Of a stretch of 64,000 bases of DNA, positions 35,660 to 50,984 are shown one piece after another. Source of the DNA: Portunus trituberculatus (lineage: Eukaryota > Arthropoda > Malacostraca > Decapoda > Portunidae). The stretch is taken from positions 37,693,784-37,757,783 of the forward strand of contig NC_059301.1 in assembly GCF_017591435.1 (NCBI RefSeq), read 5' to 3'. A program made the translations under genes and the position numbers. Within the stretch, counting starts at the first letter, position 1, and each line of letters starts with the position of its first letter. The notes under the pieces were generated by a model that did no database searches, was not told the origin of the DNA, and saw only the letters and a program-made list of their open reading frames with translations.

Positions 35660-36707
35660 GTATTGGACCTTCATGCAGTCAGCATGGATGAAGTGTACCT
35701 TGCTCTTCTTCTCCAGGTGGAGCAGACACCAATGCATGTGTATCTCTCGATCCTGGCTTGAAGTTGGCACTGACTTTAAGGTACCTAGAAGATGGGGACC
35801 AGTAGCCGAGTCTCGGATTCAACTACAGAGTCAGCAAGACAGCCATCTGCCGTGCCATCCTCAAGGTGTGTGAGGTCATCGTGGAAGCCTACAAGGAAGA
35901 AGTGTTCAAGTTTCGAACCTCACCTAGTGAGTGGAAAAAAAAAAAAAAACTGGCAATGGAATTTGAGAGGAGGTGGCAAGTACCCCCTGCTATAAGGCCC
36001 CTAGATGGCAAGCACATCAAGATCAAGCAGCCTGCAAATTCTGGCAACTAGTACTGGTGCGTGTATAAGCATTGCTATTCCATCATCCTCATGGCACTAG
36101 TCGATGCAGACTACAAATTCATCTGGATGGACACTGGTGGTGTTGGACACATGTCACATGCTCAGATACTCAATGAGTCAGAGTTGAAAGAGTGCATTGA
36201 GAATGGTACCGTGGGTCTTCCACCACCTGAACGACTCCTGCAGGAAGCAGAAGATGAAGATGGTACAGTTGAATTCAGACGTATTCCCTACTTCATTCTC
36301 GGTGACAACGTTTTCGCCTTGAGGAACTACACGATGAAGTCATGGGCCAAGAAAAACATGCTCAATTAGGAGGAATTTGTCTATAACTATCGAATCTCCA
36401 GACCCAGGTGGGTAGTTAACAATGCATTTGGTATTATGGCCAATAGGTGGAAGTGCTTGTTGACAACTTTGTACCTGTCTCCTGATGTGATGAGAAGCAT
36501 TGTCGATATTGCTTCGTTCTCCATAACCTACTGAAGATTAGGAACCCCAAAATCTACAGTGCAAAGGTGGATCACGATGATCATAACTACAATGTCATCC
36601 CTAGAATCTGGAGGCAAGAGGTAGACCTGCATGATATTGATGACCCAAAGCCAGTCACGGCCAGGAAACGCGCCACATAGGTTGACAAGGACATGTGTCT
36701 GTACCTC
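35660..36707 (+). pseudogene. PIF/Harbinger DDE transposase (HARBI1-like), decayed
   Basis: The frame, with a few stops, reads LKLALTLRYLEDGD-like sequence, FNYRVSKTAICRAILKVCEV, a frame through a run of A, then RPLDGKHIKIKQPANSGN (first catalytic Asp). YKFIWMDTGGVGHMSHAQIL gives the second Asp; FILGDNVFALRNY and RISRPRWVVNNAFGIMANRW follow. Where the family has V-E-N/R-A-F-G, the Glu is Asn, so the DDE triad is broken. Known function: cut-and-paste transposase with 3 bp TAA/TTA target duplication. Stops at 36050 and 36369 confirm a pseudogene. Confidence 0.82.
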
Positions 36708-36710
36708 TAA

Positions 36711-38077
36711 TGCTGGACTCACACATACACGATCGTGGTGCCCCGACAGGCACGATGGCTGAAATTTGGCATCGAAGGACGAAAAAATCACTATCGGGGC
36801 ATCAATCGTGCGTGTTCGGGTTGTTTCGGGGGTCATCGCGCAACATACAGAGCATGCAGGCGTTGCGGGGGATTTCCGGGCATCGGGGCAAAAATTTTGA
36901 ACCTGTTCAAAATTTTCAGCCTGCTGGCTGACAAAAGTCAAACAGCGTATCTATCGGGGAATATCGGAGCGAAATGGGCGACATAAGCGAATAGTACGGG
37001 GCTATCGTTGCACCATCGCCCCCTTGCAGGGCCGCGAGGGGCGGCAGGGGCGGCGGGAACTGTGATGACGTATATAGAGGGCAGCACCGGCGCCAGTCGG
37101 CTCTCTCACCCCGCTCTACACCCGTATACGAATATGCTTGCCATCCAGATAGCCTATGCAGTGAGGGAGGTGCCATTTCTGTTCGAAATCCTTGGAGACC
37201 TGTAGCCACTCTTCAGGTGTGGCGGGGAGACAGAGGAGCGTGGGTGCAAAGGCCGAAACAATGGCGTTGCAGGTGTCAGGAACAATGCCACATATGGTGT
37301 TATGTGTCACACAAATTGCATACTGTAGGGATTTGTAGGAGTCCCCTGTGGCAAGGTAACGCAGGGTGAGAGCAACCCGTGTGCTAAGGTCGATGGGTTT
37401 CCGCCATCTACTAGTCTTCCTCTCGATGATTGGGGTCACGGCCTCGACGATGCTGTCAAAGAGCTCCCTGTCCATCTTGGTGTAATTCTTGTACAGATCT
37501 GGGTTCTCCTTATACAGTTCGTCCATGAGAGTGTCGTAGTGTCCATACCTCAGTCTTTTCTGGAGGTAGGGCCACACCCAGGCTCTTCGCTTCCGTTTTG
37601 GTTTGGGGTCAGGTAGTAGAAACTGGTCGACGACAAGAGTCCTCAGTAAGTGGTATCTCATATCACATACCACCAGCATAATTAGTTCCTTCGTGGAACT
37701 GTCCATGCTTGTGGTGGTGTTGAGTCACTGGTGATGTGGCACTGTTGAGGGCTGGTGCTGGAGTGTTTACCTGGTGTTGTGGTTGGCTGCCTATATATAT
37801 GTCGTGGCATGCATCGGGGCTGTCGCTCCGACATACCCATACCATCGCTTCTTTCGCCCCGAATGCAACGATGATACGCCCCTGCCGGGCCGTATGGGCC
37901 GATATGGGGCGATGCAACTTGCAAATGAGGGTGTTGTTGGGGGTGCCACGTTAGGTGCGACACCACCCCGATCATACCCCCAATATGCCCGATAATCATG
38001 TCTTTCCCGGCTCTCGGCCCTGTCCTGTATAATCGTGCCTGTCGGGGCACCACAATCGTGTATGTGTGAGTCCGACA
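36711..38077 (-). mobile_element. Harbinger insertion with TIRs and TAA duplication
   Basis: Inverted ends: TGCTGGACTCACACATACAC at 36711 and, on the other strand, TGTCGGACTCACACATACAC at 38077. The match continues through CGTGGTGCCCCGACAGGCACGA-like sequence for over 40 bases. TAA stands directly outside both ends (36708-36710 and 38078-38080), the size and type used by Harbinger elements. It is 1367 bp long and carries only the N-terminal half of a transposase. It lies within the plus-strand Harbinger above. Confidence 0.85.
37116..37706 (-). pseudogene. Harbinger transposase, N-terminal half
   Basis: An open minus-strand frame of 196 codons. MDSSTKELIMLVVCDMRYHL leads to RAWVWPYLQKRLRYGHYDTL, then LYKNYTKMDRELFDSIVEAV, STRVALTLRYLATGDSYKSL and IGYLDGKHIRIRV. 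This is the HARBI1-type N-terminal region with the first catalytic Asp (LDGKH). Below 37116 the remaining DDE part is gone. So it is an internally deleted, non-autonomous copy with an intact-looking half protein. It is a different copy from the host, which keeps the C-terminal half on the opposite strand. Confidence 0.82.
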
Positions 38078-38215
38078 TAACGGTACTTCAATGACCAGAG
38101 GAGAGGAGAGGCAGGACTCGATGATCACCTTAAACATGCACTAGACATAGTAAATGTTGTGACAAGATACTTTATCACTCATTTATTTTTTTCTTTTAAG
38201 TTGAGCTAGCAGTTA

Positions 38216-38675
<460 letters not shown>

Positions 38676-38804
38676 GACAAGGGATTTCTTGATTTGAAGG
38701 AGTGCTGTGACGCTCGTGAGATCTCCTTGTTCAAACGAAATATACATATTGTACTGTAGTTTATCTTCTCCCAAAGGAAAAAGAGGGAATAAGAAACGAG
38801 CGAG

Positions 38805-40984
<2,180 letters not shown>

Positions 40985-41090
40985 CATTTCGTGGGAGAGG
41001 CAGTATTTTGCTTTATCTAATCTTTTATTGGGGAGAGACAATTTTTTGGGGGAGATGGGAGGAGGAGCTACTATTTTTTTTGTTTTTTTT

Positions 41091-41370
<280 letters not shown>

Positions 41371-41415
41371 AGAGTGGGATAGACAAGTGGCCTCCAGTAA
41401 CGCAACAGCAAACTG

Positions 41416-42084
41416 GTGGACATCAGGGAAGCCTCAACCACTTCAGTCTACCACCAACACCACCACCACCACCTCGTCTGGCCCCAGTCACCCACCCCAC
41501 CTCAGACTGTTACTGCTACATCTGAGGGTGAGACTAAGTCAGTCGTTGCACCCACAAATACTCGTAACACCAGGATCACGGAGAATAACAAAAATAACAA
41601 GAAGGAATTGCAGACAGGTCACTCTAGCAAACCAGTCTCAGGAAGCACTGTTTCATTCCGATCCTCGCCACGTAACCAGTCAAGAGGTTACTGCAAACAC
41701 TGCAGGCGTAACGGTCACACAGAGGCCAACTGCCTAAGGAGGAAAAAGTGCACCTACTGTCTGCGAGTGGGCCACACTGTTGAGGAGTGTCGCACTCGTA
41801 TCGCGCAGGAGAGAGAGGAAAACTTATTCCGCAGAATCTCAACTGAGCAGGCACAAAACAACGCCTTAATTGTTCAGACACTAAGTCGATTCCTTCCTCT
41901 TGCTCATCCTGCCTCTGGCCCTGCCTTACCCCAGCCTCTCACCGGTAAATGGGCACCTGTACCAGGAAATCAGGTTTATACAACATACCCACAACCGCTC
42001 TACCCTGACCCTAACCCCGCCCATTCATCCAATTCCCACCCGCCAAACTTCACTCAAACAGCCTGGAGTCATGCCCGCCCATAA
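41416..42084 (+). CDS. LINE I ORF1, nucleic-acid-binding protein with two CCHC knuckles (likely 5' partial)
   Basis: The open frame of 222 codons holds a Ser/Thr/Asn-rich N-terminus with an HQHHHHH run. SRGYCKHCRRNGHTEANC and then CTYCLRVGHTVEEC follow; both are CX2CX4HX4C knuckles, about residues 95-125. A charged helix (REENLFRRISTEQAQNNALI) and a Pro-rich tail complete it. Gag-like ORF1s of this kind coat the LINE RNA. The true start may lie upstream, as the element is truncated at the (AG)n; MDIREASTT at 41416 is only the first Met of the frame. It overlaps the start of ORF2 in another frame (ATG at 42071), a normal arrangement for such LINEs. Confidence 0.7.
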   Translation: MDIREASTTSVYHQHHHHHLVWPQSPTPPQTVTATSEGETKSVVAPTNTRNTRITENNKNNKKELQTGHSSKPVSGSTVSFRSSPRNQSRGYCKHCRRNGHTEANCLRRKKCTYCLRVGHTVEECRTRIAQEREENLFRRISTEQAQNNALIVQTLSRFLPLAHPASGPALPQPLTGKWAPVPGNQVYTTYPQPLYPDPNPAHSSNSHPPNFTQTAWSHARP

Positions 42085-44880
42085 GTCTCGTGATCAACTT
42101 ACCATCATCTCTGCCAATGTCCGAGGACTTCAAACGAACATAGGAGACCTCGTCAATAGTCACGTGATTCCTCACACTCCGGACATTGTTGCAACAGTAG
42201 AAACCTTTCTAAATGAGTCAATTCCTGACAACTTTGGACACATGAGCGGATACACGAGATGGTATCGACGCGACAGGACGCGCGGAACCTTTGGTGGTGT
42301 TGCCGTTTCCTTCCACAAGAGTCTGTCGGTCCAACTACTTGACGTCACCCTTCCAAATCATCTTGAGATGATGTTTTTCAAGATATGGGCTCAACACCAG
42401 ACCGTCTTGCTGTGTGTGTGTTACCGTCCACAGTGGCACGGTAATGAGCCCATTGCATTCCTCCAATCTCACCTCGATGAGCTGCTGCAACAACACACTT
42501 GTAACCACGTCGTCATTGTTGGTGACATGAACCAACACTTGGTTGCAAGATCTTTTGAGGAACTCCTCACAGTACATGGTCTCTCCAATTATGTTGATTT
42601 TCCCACTCATACTTCTGGCTCATCTCTAGATCCTGTCGTTAGCGATCTACCAGACAGTGTTGTCACCTGCACTCCACTCAGTGCTGTGGGATCATCAGAT
42701 CATGTGGCTGTCCTGAGCGTAATCCAGGTTGCACCTCAGAGGGATGATGCTGTGACACGCACCAACTGGTTGTGGGGAAAAGCAGACTGGAAAGGTCTCT
42801 GCAACACCTTACAACAAACGCCCTGGAGCAGCATCCTCGTAGGAGACATCAATAATCAAGTACACACTTTTACACGTACTCTGCTCAAGTACCAAGAAAG
42901 GTATGTTCCCCTGCCATTCCTACACTGTTAAGCCCCTTGACCAGCCCTGGTTTGGTTACCAGTGTAGAGTGGCAGCTGATGAAAAGAGTCGCGCTTGGAA
43001 ACTGTATTCACGCCATGCTACCCAATTTAATAAGGAGCGCTACAAGCACGCTTGTGCAGCCATGCGACAAGTACAACAGTGGGCTCAACGACGCTGGCAA
43101 GAAGACCTTAAGACCAAACTCAGCGGTCGTTCAGTGGGTAGTAAGACCTGGTGGACCACACTTAAGCAGCAGCAAGGCCTGACATCAGATGATGATGTTC
43201 CACCACTACACAAGTCCGATGGTACAGTGGCCACCAAAAATAAGGACAAAGCTGAAGTACTTGCATCTTTTTTTCTCCAACAAGATGTCAGTACCTGATC
43301 CTGAGCGCCCTCCTCCATTTGTGCCAGCCCTCACAAATGCGAAACTTTCCACCATTACCATCACTATTGAGGAAGTACGGCAACGTCTGTCACAAGTTGA
43401 CACTAACAAGGCCTTAGGCCCAGACAACATAAGCCCTCATATCCTTAAGCACTGTGCCTCTCAGCTGGCTACACCCCTCACCGCCATTTTTCAGCACTGC
43501 ATCACCACTGGAGTGTGGCCCACCCTCTGGAAGGGTGCCAGAGTGGTGGCAATACACAAAAAGGGCAAGAGGACTGATCCCAAGAACTATAGACCTATCT
43601 CCCTTCTCTCAGTTCCTGGTAAAATACTTGAAGCCATTATAGCAAACAAAATATCTTGCTTTCTCGGCTCACATCATCTACTTAATACCAAACAATTTGG
43701 TTTCAGAAATAACAGGTCAGCAGCAGACCTGTTACTTCAATTATCCACCACCTGGCATAAGTCCCTAGACCAGGGAAAAGACACCTTTATCATTGCTCTC
43801 GACATTGCGGGAGCATTCGACAGGGTGTGGCATCACGGCCTAATCACCAAACTGAACAGCTTGGGTATCCACGGGCATCTGCTCCTCTTGCTGCAAGACT
43901 ACCTGCGAGGCAGATACCTCAGAGTGGTGATGAATGGACAAACATCAGACCAACATCCTATCTCTGCCAGCGTCCCACAGGGTAGTGTTCTCGGCCCTCT
44001 CCTCTGGAATGCATTTTTTAATGACCTGCTCCAGCTCATTCCAGAGGCACATGCATACGCCGATGACTGTACCCTGACATTCCCTTGCGACAGCGGTGAT
44101 CACTGTGCGACTGTCGCACACATCAACCAGGTACTGCAAACCATAGTTTCATGGGGGCATCGATGGCAAGTGGAACTTGCTCCTGACAAGACACAGGTGA
44201 TGCTGGTTTCCCGACGACACTCCCCCCCTGACACACCCACCATCTTACTTGATGGAAGGGCGTTACCCCTGCAGGCTTCCATCTCCATACTTGGTGTGGA
44301 AATGAACAGTGCCCTGACCTTCACTGGACACGTCAGGACTATAGCCAAGAAAGCCGCATGGAAACTTAGCTGCATCCGGCGCGTCTCACATCTCCTCGAC
44401 TCCCAGGGAATCTCCACCCTATATGCAGCTCAAGTCCGCCCCTTATGGAGTATGCCCTCTCACCTGGTTGTCCTGCCCCCCCTCATACTTAAGCCTTCTA
44501 GACAAGATCCAGCATCGAGCACAACGCCTGATACGTCTAAAGGCCCCGCCAGACCAGCCGTCCCCTACCATGCAGCCTCTTCAGCAGCGTCGTGATGTGG
44601 CAGGGTTGTGTGTCATCTACAAGACACATAAGCAAGGCGCCCGCACCTGACTGCACTCCGCCAGCCCTGGGCACAGCCACATGGCCACACCACCAGAGCT
44701 GCCACATCCAGGGTTCACCAACTCGTCGTCCCTTTTGCTAGGACGGAGACCTTCCTTCGCTCCTTCCTTCCACGTTATACGCGAATGTGGAACCATCTGG
44801 TTATGCAGACACAGCTTCACTACACCACCTCCCTACACACCTTTAAGTCTGCTGCCAATGCATGGATTAAACAACCATAG
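42071..44880 (+). pseudogene. LINE I ORF2, endonuclease-reverse transcriptase, frameshifted
   Basis: The probable ATG at 42071 gives MPAHKSRDQLTIISANVRGL. Endonuclease blocks: DIVATVETFLNE (Glu), GGVAVSFHK, VCYRPQWHG, VVIVGDMNQHLVAR (GDxN), AVGSSDHVAVLSV. After a shift near 42905 comes the linker; another shift in a T7 run near 43268 leads into RT. RT blocks: NKALGPDNISPHILKHCASQ, DPKNYRPISLLSVPGKILEA, TKQFGFRNNRSAADLLLQL, FIIALDIAGAFDRVWHHGLI, ASVPQGSVLGPLLWNAFFND and AYADDCTLTF (44053). Shifts at C-runs near 44435 and 44640 precede RMWNHLVMQTQLHYTTSLHT and the stop at 44878-44880. All catalytic residues of EN and RT that I can check are present. Confidence 0.88.
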
Positions 44881-45048
44881 CATGTAAATAGCACATGTAC
44901 TGTACGTGTCTGTATAATTGGTAATTTAGTTTTGCATATTTTAGTTGTTCCATGTATTTAATTCCATGTCAAAGATAGTTCTCAGCAACCCTACTGAAGC
45001 TCTTGACTAACCAATGTATAAAAAATATAAAGTAATAAAAAAAAAAAA

Positions 45049-45173
<125 letters not shown>

Positions 45174-45411
45174 ATTTTATTAATATCAATTAGGTGTTCT
45201 TTTTTTAAAAGGATTTTTGCTTTATTTTGTATATTGCAAATTGAAAATAATGTGTACGGTTTGTTTGCTATTCCTTTTCTCCAAATTAACAACTCACGGA
45301 GTACTCATTAATAAGAAAAGTTTTGTCAAAATAAATGGATTGCTAGAGAACGAAGTCAAAGCATTTTGGCAGAAATCTGTAAGTCATTATTCTCTCTCTC
45401 TCTCTCTCTCC

Positions 45412-47655
45412 AGATGTGATCTGTTAGATCACATCTGGACTAATTTCCTACCTCGCTCTCTATCAGGTATCATTCACTTTTCAATATCAGATCACCTTCC
45501 TATATTCATAAATATCAACATTGAACCCTTTCCAAATACTAAACATAAAATAACATACAGAGTTATCAATGCCAATAATAATAACAAATTTACAAGTGAA
45601 TTAGAAGGCATAAACTGGGAAGAACTACTTGTCCTGCCAAATACAAATGAAAATTTTAACCTTTTCCACAATATAGTTAATGAATGTTACAATAAATGCT
45701 TTCCTATCAAAACCAAATTTATAACAGCTAAAAGACTTCATAATGCATGGTTATCTAGTGGAATACTTAACTCAATCAAACATAAATGTAAATTATTTAA
45801 AATGTATAAATTAGGAATAGTTTCACATCATATTTTTAAACAGTACAGAAATCAGCTCACTCAAGTTGTTCGATCTGCCAAAACTAACTATTATCGCCAA
45901 ATCTTCATAAACTTTAAAAATAATACGAAGAAAATTTGGCAAGCAATAAATGAACTAAAGGTAACTTTCAAAATAAAGACACAATTAAGACATTGCAATA
46001 TGATAATAAAGTACTAAGTGATCCTTTAGACATCTCACATGCCTTCAGTAATTATTTTTCTAAAATTGCACCTGATCTGGAGAGCAAACTTCCTCACTCA
46101 AATAAAAATCCATTAGATTACCTCAAAGAAAATTATCCAAATTCCATGGTAGTTCCCATTATCACTACATATGAAATGAATTCAGTAATTAAGTCTCTTA
46201 AAAACAAAACCTCTGATATAAATGATATATCGGCTACCATCATCAAAAGTAACTCTAGTCTTTTATCAATCCCTTTAACAATACTTTTTAATCAGTCTGT
46301 AACAAATGGAATTTTCCCTGACAAGTTGAAAACCGCAAAAATTACTCCCATTTATAAATCTGGCCCTCATGATGACCCCAAAAATTATAGACCAATTTCT
46401 CAACTTACAATATTTTCCAAAATATTTGAGACATTAATGAAAAAACATTTAATTAATTACTTAGAACACAAAAATATTCTTAATCCTTCGCAGTATGGTT
46501 TTAGACAAAATTGTAGCACTTTTAAAGCATTGAATAAATTTTCTAATGACATATTTACAGCTATTGACAAGAAGTTTTCTGTTTTATCAGTATTCATTGA
46601 TTTTGCTAAGGCATTTGACACAATAAACCATAAAATTCTCCTTAATAAAATGCACCACTATGGAATTCGCGGCCCTATTTTTTTCATGGTTTACAGATTA
46701 CTTAACAAACAGACGTCAATACACTTCCTTTAGTTATGCAAAATCATCTTCAACCTTAATTACTCTCGGTGTACCACAAGGTAGTGTGCTTGGACCTCTA
46801 TTATTTCTCCTCTACATCAATGATATTTCTGATATTTTTTCTGACTCTAAAAGCATCTTATTTGCCGATGATATGACAGTTTATCTAATAGGAACAGATC
46901 CGAATCAACTTGTTTTTAGTGCTAACAATGAACTTAAAAAATTATATCAATGGTGCCTTTGCAATAGGCTCACAATAAACACTGACAAAACTTACTTTAT
47001 GCTATTCACTGGTAAAACTATGCTGGATTTACCTAATGTACAAATAAATAACAGAATAATTACTAAAATCGATAAATTCAAGTTCCTTGGTGTTACTTAT
47101 GATAGCTCTTTAAATTTTAAGTACCATATAGATAATATTACACTAAAAATATCGAGACATATTGCATTACTTTATCAAATCAGAGATTTTATGCCACCGT
47201 ATGTCCTAAAATCCATCTACTTTGCTCACATTCACACATTGCTAACATACTGTAACCCTATTTGGTCCACTACTTACCCTACATTCCTAACTCCTTTAAA
47301 ATTACAGCTCAAGAAAGTTGTCAGAATTATAACTAACAGCACCTACCTTGAACACACTGACCCTCTTTTCAAACAGACCAAACTTTTAAAACTTAATGAT
47401 ATAACAAAGCTTGCTATAGCCACACACATGTATAACAATAAACATTATATTCATAGCATTCTTCCATCACATGATTATAGTACGCGCCACCGTGATCATC
47501 TTACTTTACCAATACACCGCCTTTCTAAGTTTCAGCATTCAACTAATTATCTAGGACCTGTTATATGGAATACTATTCCTCGCAAAATTCAAGAAGCATC
47601 ATCTCTCAATGCATTTAAAACAATGCTAAAAAAACATATCTTGTCTAGCTACTAA
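45412..47655 (+). pseudogene. LINE J endonuclease C-terminus and reverse transcriptase, two frameshifts
   Basis: The first frame (to 46017) gives LLDHIWTNFLPRSLSGIIHF and SISDHLPIFIN, the end of the endonuclease with the SDH block, then a Lys/Asn-rich linker with AWLSSGILNSIKHKC. A shift near 45990 leads to the second frame (45993-46733): NDISATIIKSNSS, DPKNYRPISQLTIFSKIFE, PSQYGFRQNCSTFKAL, SVFIDFAKAFDTINHKILL. A shift near 46680 (T-run) leads to the third frame (to 47655): TLGVPQGSVLGPLLFLLYIN, ILFADDMTVYL (46861), HTLLTYCNPIWSTTYP, YLGPVIWNTIPRKIQ. Catalytic Asp residues are kept. The protein would be nearly whole but for two shifts. Confidence 0.88.
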
Positions 47656-47747
47656 TTTATGTTCTGCTAAATCATATGTACCAAGTGTTGTTCTAATTTT
47701 ACTATTGATGATTTGTAAAATATACATTGTGTCAGTTAGTTGTGATT
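45412..47747 (+). mobile_element. LINE J, 5' truncated, with (ATT)n tail
   Basis: The plus-strand LINE starts inside the endonuclease and ends after the RT stop (47653-47655) with a short 3' untranslated region that runs into (ATT)n. The RT resembles L2/Crack/Daphne-type elements of the Jockey/CR1 superfamily; clade by motif only. Low GC distinguishes it from LINE I next to it. Confidence 0.85.
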
Positions 47748-47748
47748 G

Positions 47749-47818
<70 letters not shown>

Positions 47819-47951
47819 TACTATTATTATTATTATCATTATCATTTTTATTGTTATTATTGATTATATTAGTTATTATTTGTTGTTATGAACATTATTA
47901 TTATCTATACTATTGCTATTATTATCAATAATATTAATATTATTATTATTA

Positions 47952-48006
<55 letters not shown>

Positions 48007-48089
48007 CACTATTATTATTACTATTATTATTATTGTTATCATTTTATTTTCATTATGATTATTATTACCATTAATATTATTAGTATTAC

Positions 48090-48129
<40 letters not shown>

Positions 48130-48160
48130 TTAATTATTACTATTATTATTATTATTTAAA
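47748..48160. repeat. (ATT)n trinucleotide array
   Basis: About 410 bases of ATT repeats with interruptions, beginning at the 3' end of LINE J, probably grown from its tail. 48161-48385 shows nothing recognised; (CT)n follows at about 48390-48438. Confidence 0.95.
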
Positions 48161-48384
48161 TTCACTTCGGAAAAAACATTTCGTTCGTTGTAGCTAACGT
48201 TTTAGTTACTATTATTATAAAAATAGTTCTTATTCCACCAGTCAGTATAATCTATTTATACTCTGATAAGTACTTGCCTGAAAAGTTCTACTTTATATAG
48301 GCTAGCTTGGTTTAACTGTAAAGATTTGATATACTCATATATACCAGTATGTAAAATGACTTGGCTGTAAATAAATGTTTCAAA

Positions 48385-48447
<63 letters not shown>

Positions 48448-48500
48448 CTCAACTTATTTGTCGATACCGCACACCCTAGGGAACCACACTTCTGTTTCTG

Positions 48501-49000
48501 NNNNNNNNNNNNNNNNNNNNNNNNNNNNNNNNNNNNNNNNNNNNNNNNNNNNNNNNNNNNNNNNNNNNNNNNNNNNNNNNNNNNNNNNNNNNNNNNNNNN
48601 NNNNNNNNNNNNNNNNNNNNNNNNNNNNNNNNNNNNNNNNNNNNNNNNNNNNNNNNNNNNNNNNNNNNNNNNNNNNNNNNNNNNNNNNNNNNNNNNNNNN
48701 NNNNNNNNNNNNNNNNNNNNNNNNNNNNNNNNNNNNNNNNNNNNNNNNNNNNNNNNNNNNNNNNNNNNNNNNNNNNNNNNNNNNNNNNNNNNNNNNNNNN
48801 NNNNNNNNNNNNNNNNNNNNNNNNNNNNNNNNNNNNNNNNNNNNNNNNNNNNNNNNNNNNNNNNNNNNNNNNNNNNNNNNNNNNNNNNNNNNNNNNNNNN
48901 NNNNNNNNNNNNNNNNNNNNNNNNNNNNNNNNNNNNNNNNNNNNNNNNNNNNNNNNNNNNNNNNNNNNNNNNNNNNNNNNNNNNNNNNNNNNNNNNNNNN
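48501..49000. other. assembly gap (500 N)
   Basis: Exactly 500 N; content unknown. Confidence 1.
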
Positions 49001-49690
<690 letters not shown>

Positions 49691-49770
49691 TGGCTTTGTT
49701 GTGTATCGTGTGTCTATTGTGCGGATTTTTACTCTACCTACAAAAAGTAATTTGCATTTGCGTGTGTCCT

Positions 49771-49772
<2 letters not shown>

Positions 49773-49823
<51 letters not shown>
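49773..49823. repeat. (AC)n array
   Basis: About 50 bases of (AC)n. Confidence 0.98.
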
Positions 49824-49829
49824 AACGAA

Positions 49830-50600
49830 CGTCCCAAAACATGTGTTACTACCTCACCGTGTCTTGCCCTGGGCACGTCTGTCGTCCATCTGATGGAACC
49901 AATGTTACGCTACGTACGAGTATGTGTGTCTTCCCTCACACACACCAACAGCTCAGACGCTTCAACTGTACGTATAATAGATTCTCTAACCGTGCCTTAG
50001 CACACTGGTGTGTCACTAGTACTCATTACCAGACCTGAAACTTGTGTTACGCTGTCCTGGGCAAGTTAGTACTGAAATCCTCACTTGGGTTCGTTTACTA
50101 CAGTATCGTCACGGAGAGACTGGTAACAAATCGTAGAGGATACATTGAGCAGAACTTATGAAGTTAAATTCCTTGTCCAAGTGATTACAACAACAATGAG
50201 TCCAACACTGCTTCTACACTTATCACTTATCTCACTAACGCATTGTTCCTCTTCTTACAGACTGTCTTCTAACTCACTCCTCTTCTTACTTCTCACTTCA
50301 CTGTTACTGACTATTACTGAGCCTGGTGTTATGACCGTGTTAAGACTCCCTGTTCATTATTTCATGCGAAACTAACTCCGTTGGCTCAGTACATCTCCTT
50401 TTATACAATATCAATTACGTCTAGATAATTCTACTACATTACAGAACCTTCTCAGTCACCTCGGTCACATTACATAAGAACCACAGTATAACGTGCAATA
50501 CACAATATAGGATTCATCCATTCATAACAAGGTTGTATCAGGCTCCACCCTCTTGAGCAGGCTATTAAACACACGGCGTAGGAGGGTGATATGCCCGGTG
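49830..50600 (-). promoter_or_regulatory. LTR-like segment with minus-strand TATA box
   Basis: No gene is seen across 770 bases. On the minus strand a strong TATA signal, TGTATAAAAGGAGATG near 50405, is followed about 30 bases on by GGAGTTAGTTTCGC, an initiator-like spot. Several TTAC and CTGTTACTG-like repeats follow. This suits an LTR of a gypsy or BEL element read toward lower coordinates. No gag follows on that side before the (AC)n array, so a solo LTR is the best guess. Confidence 0.3.
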
Positions 50601-50604
50601 TAGG

Positions 50605-50945
50605 AAACAGTAGGAATGTGCACTGGCATTAGGTATACCGAAATACCGGTATTTTAGTTTCTGTATTAGATATTTTAGGTATCAGAGAACATCGGTATAC
50701 CATTTTTACCGGTGATTTTATTTTCAATATATCGCGTACCGGTAATATATTCTCTATATTTTGTTTCGATATTATTATTTTTTTGGGCAATGTCGTAATG
50801 TACATGTCCGCCCACTCTCCTTGTTTCTCGGTTCTCCCTTCGCAACTCCACCCAGCTGATTTGACATCACGTATATGAAGCAACCCTATTGAACAACAAA
50901 GGAGAGAGAAGAGATAATAAAAAGAAAAATATGGTAACTCTCTCT
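50605..50945 (-). mobile_element. dispersed repeat with hAT-like end, copy 2
   Basis: Inverted relative of 38346-38675. On the minus strand it runs from the (GA)n edge (TTACCATATTTTTCTTTTTA) to GGTATTTCGGTATACC and CCAGTGCACATTCCTACTG. In both copies the conserved part begins next to (GA)n. No ORF. Confidence 0.55.
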
Positions 50946-50984
50946 CTCTCTCTCTCTCTCCAAGGAATATCTATTGACGTTGTA

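Larger units (their letters stand above)
35640..38165 (+). mobile_element. Harbinger relic (host copy) interrupted by a second Harbinger
   Basis: Plus-strand transposase coding runs 35660-36707 and resumes at 38081 in the same frame (RYFNDQRRGEAGLDDHLKHA), once the insertion 36711-38077 and one TAA duplication are removed. Terminal repeats of the host copy were not found. Confidence 0.72.

Noticed and set aside
36528..37110. frames with GC-rich coding look at 36528-36941 and 36695-36986
   Set aside because: They lie across the Harbinger TIR and its subterminal region, on both strands, with no domain.
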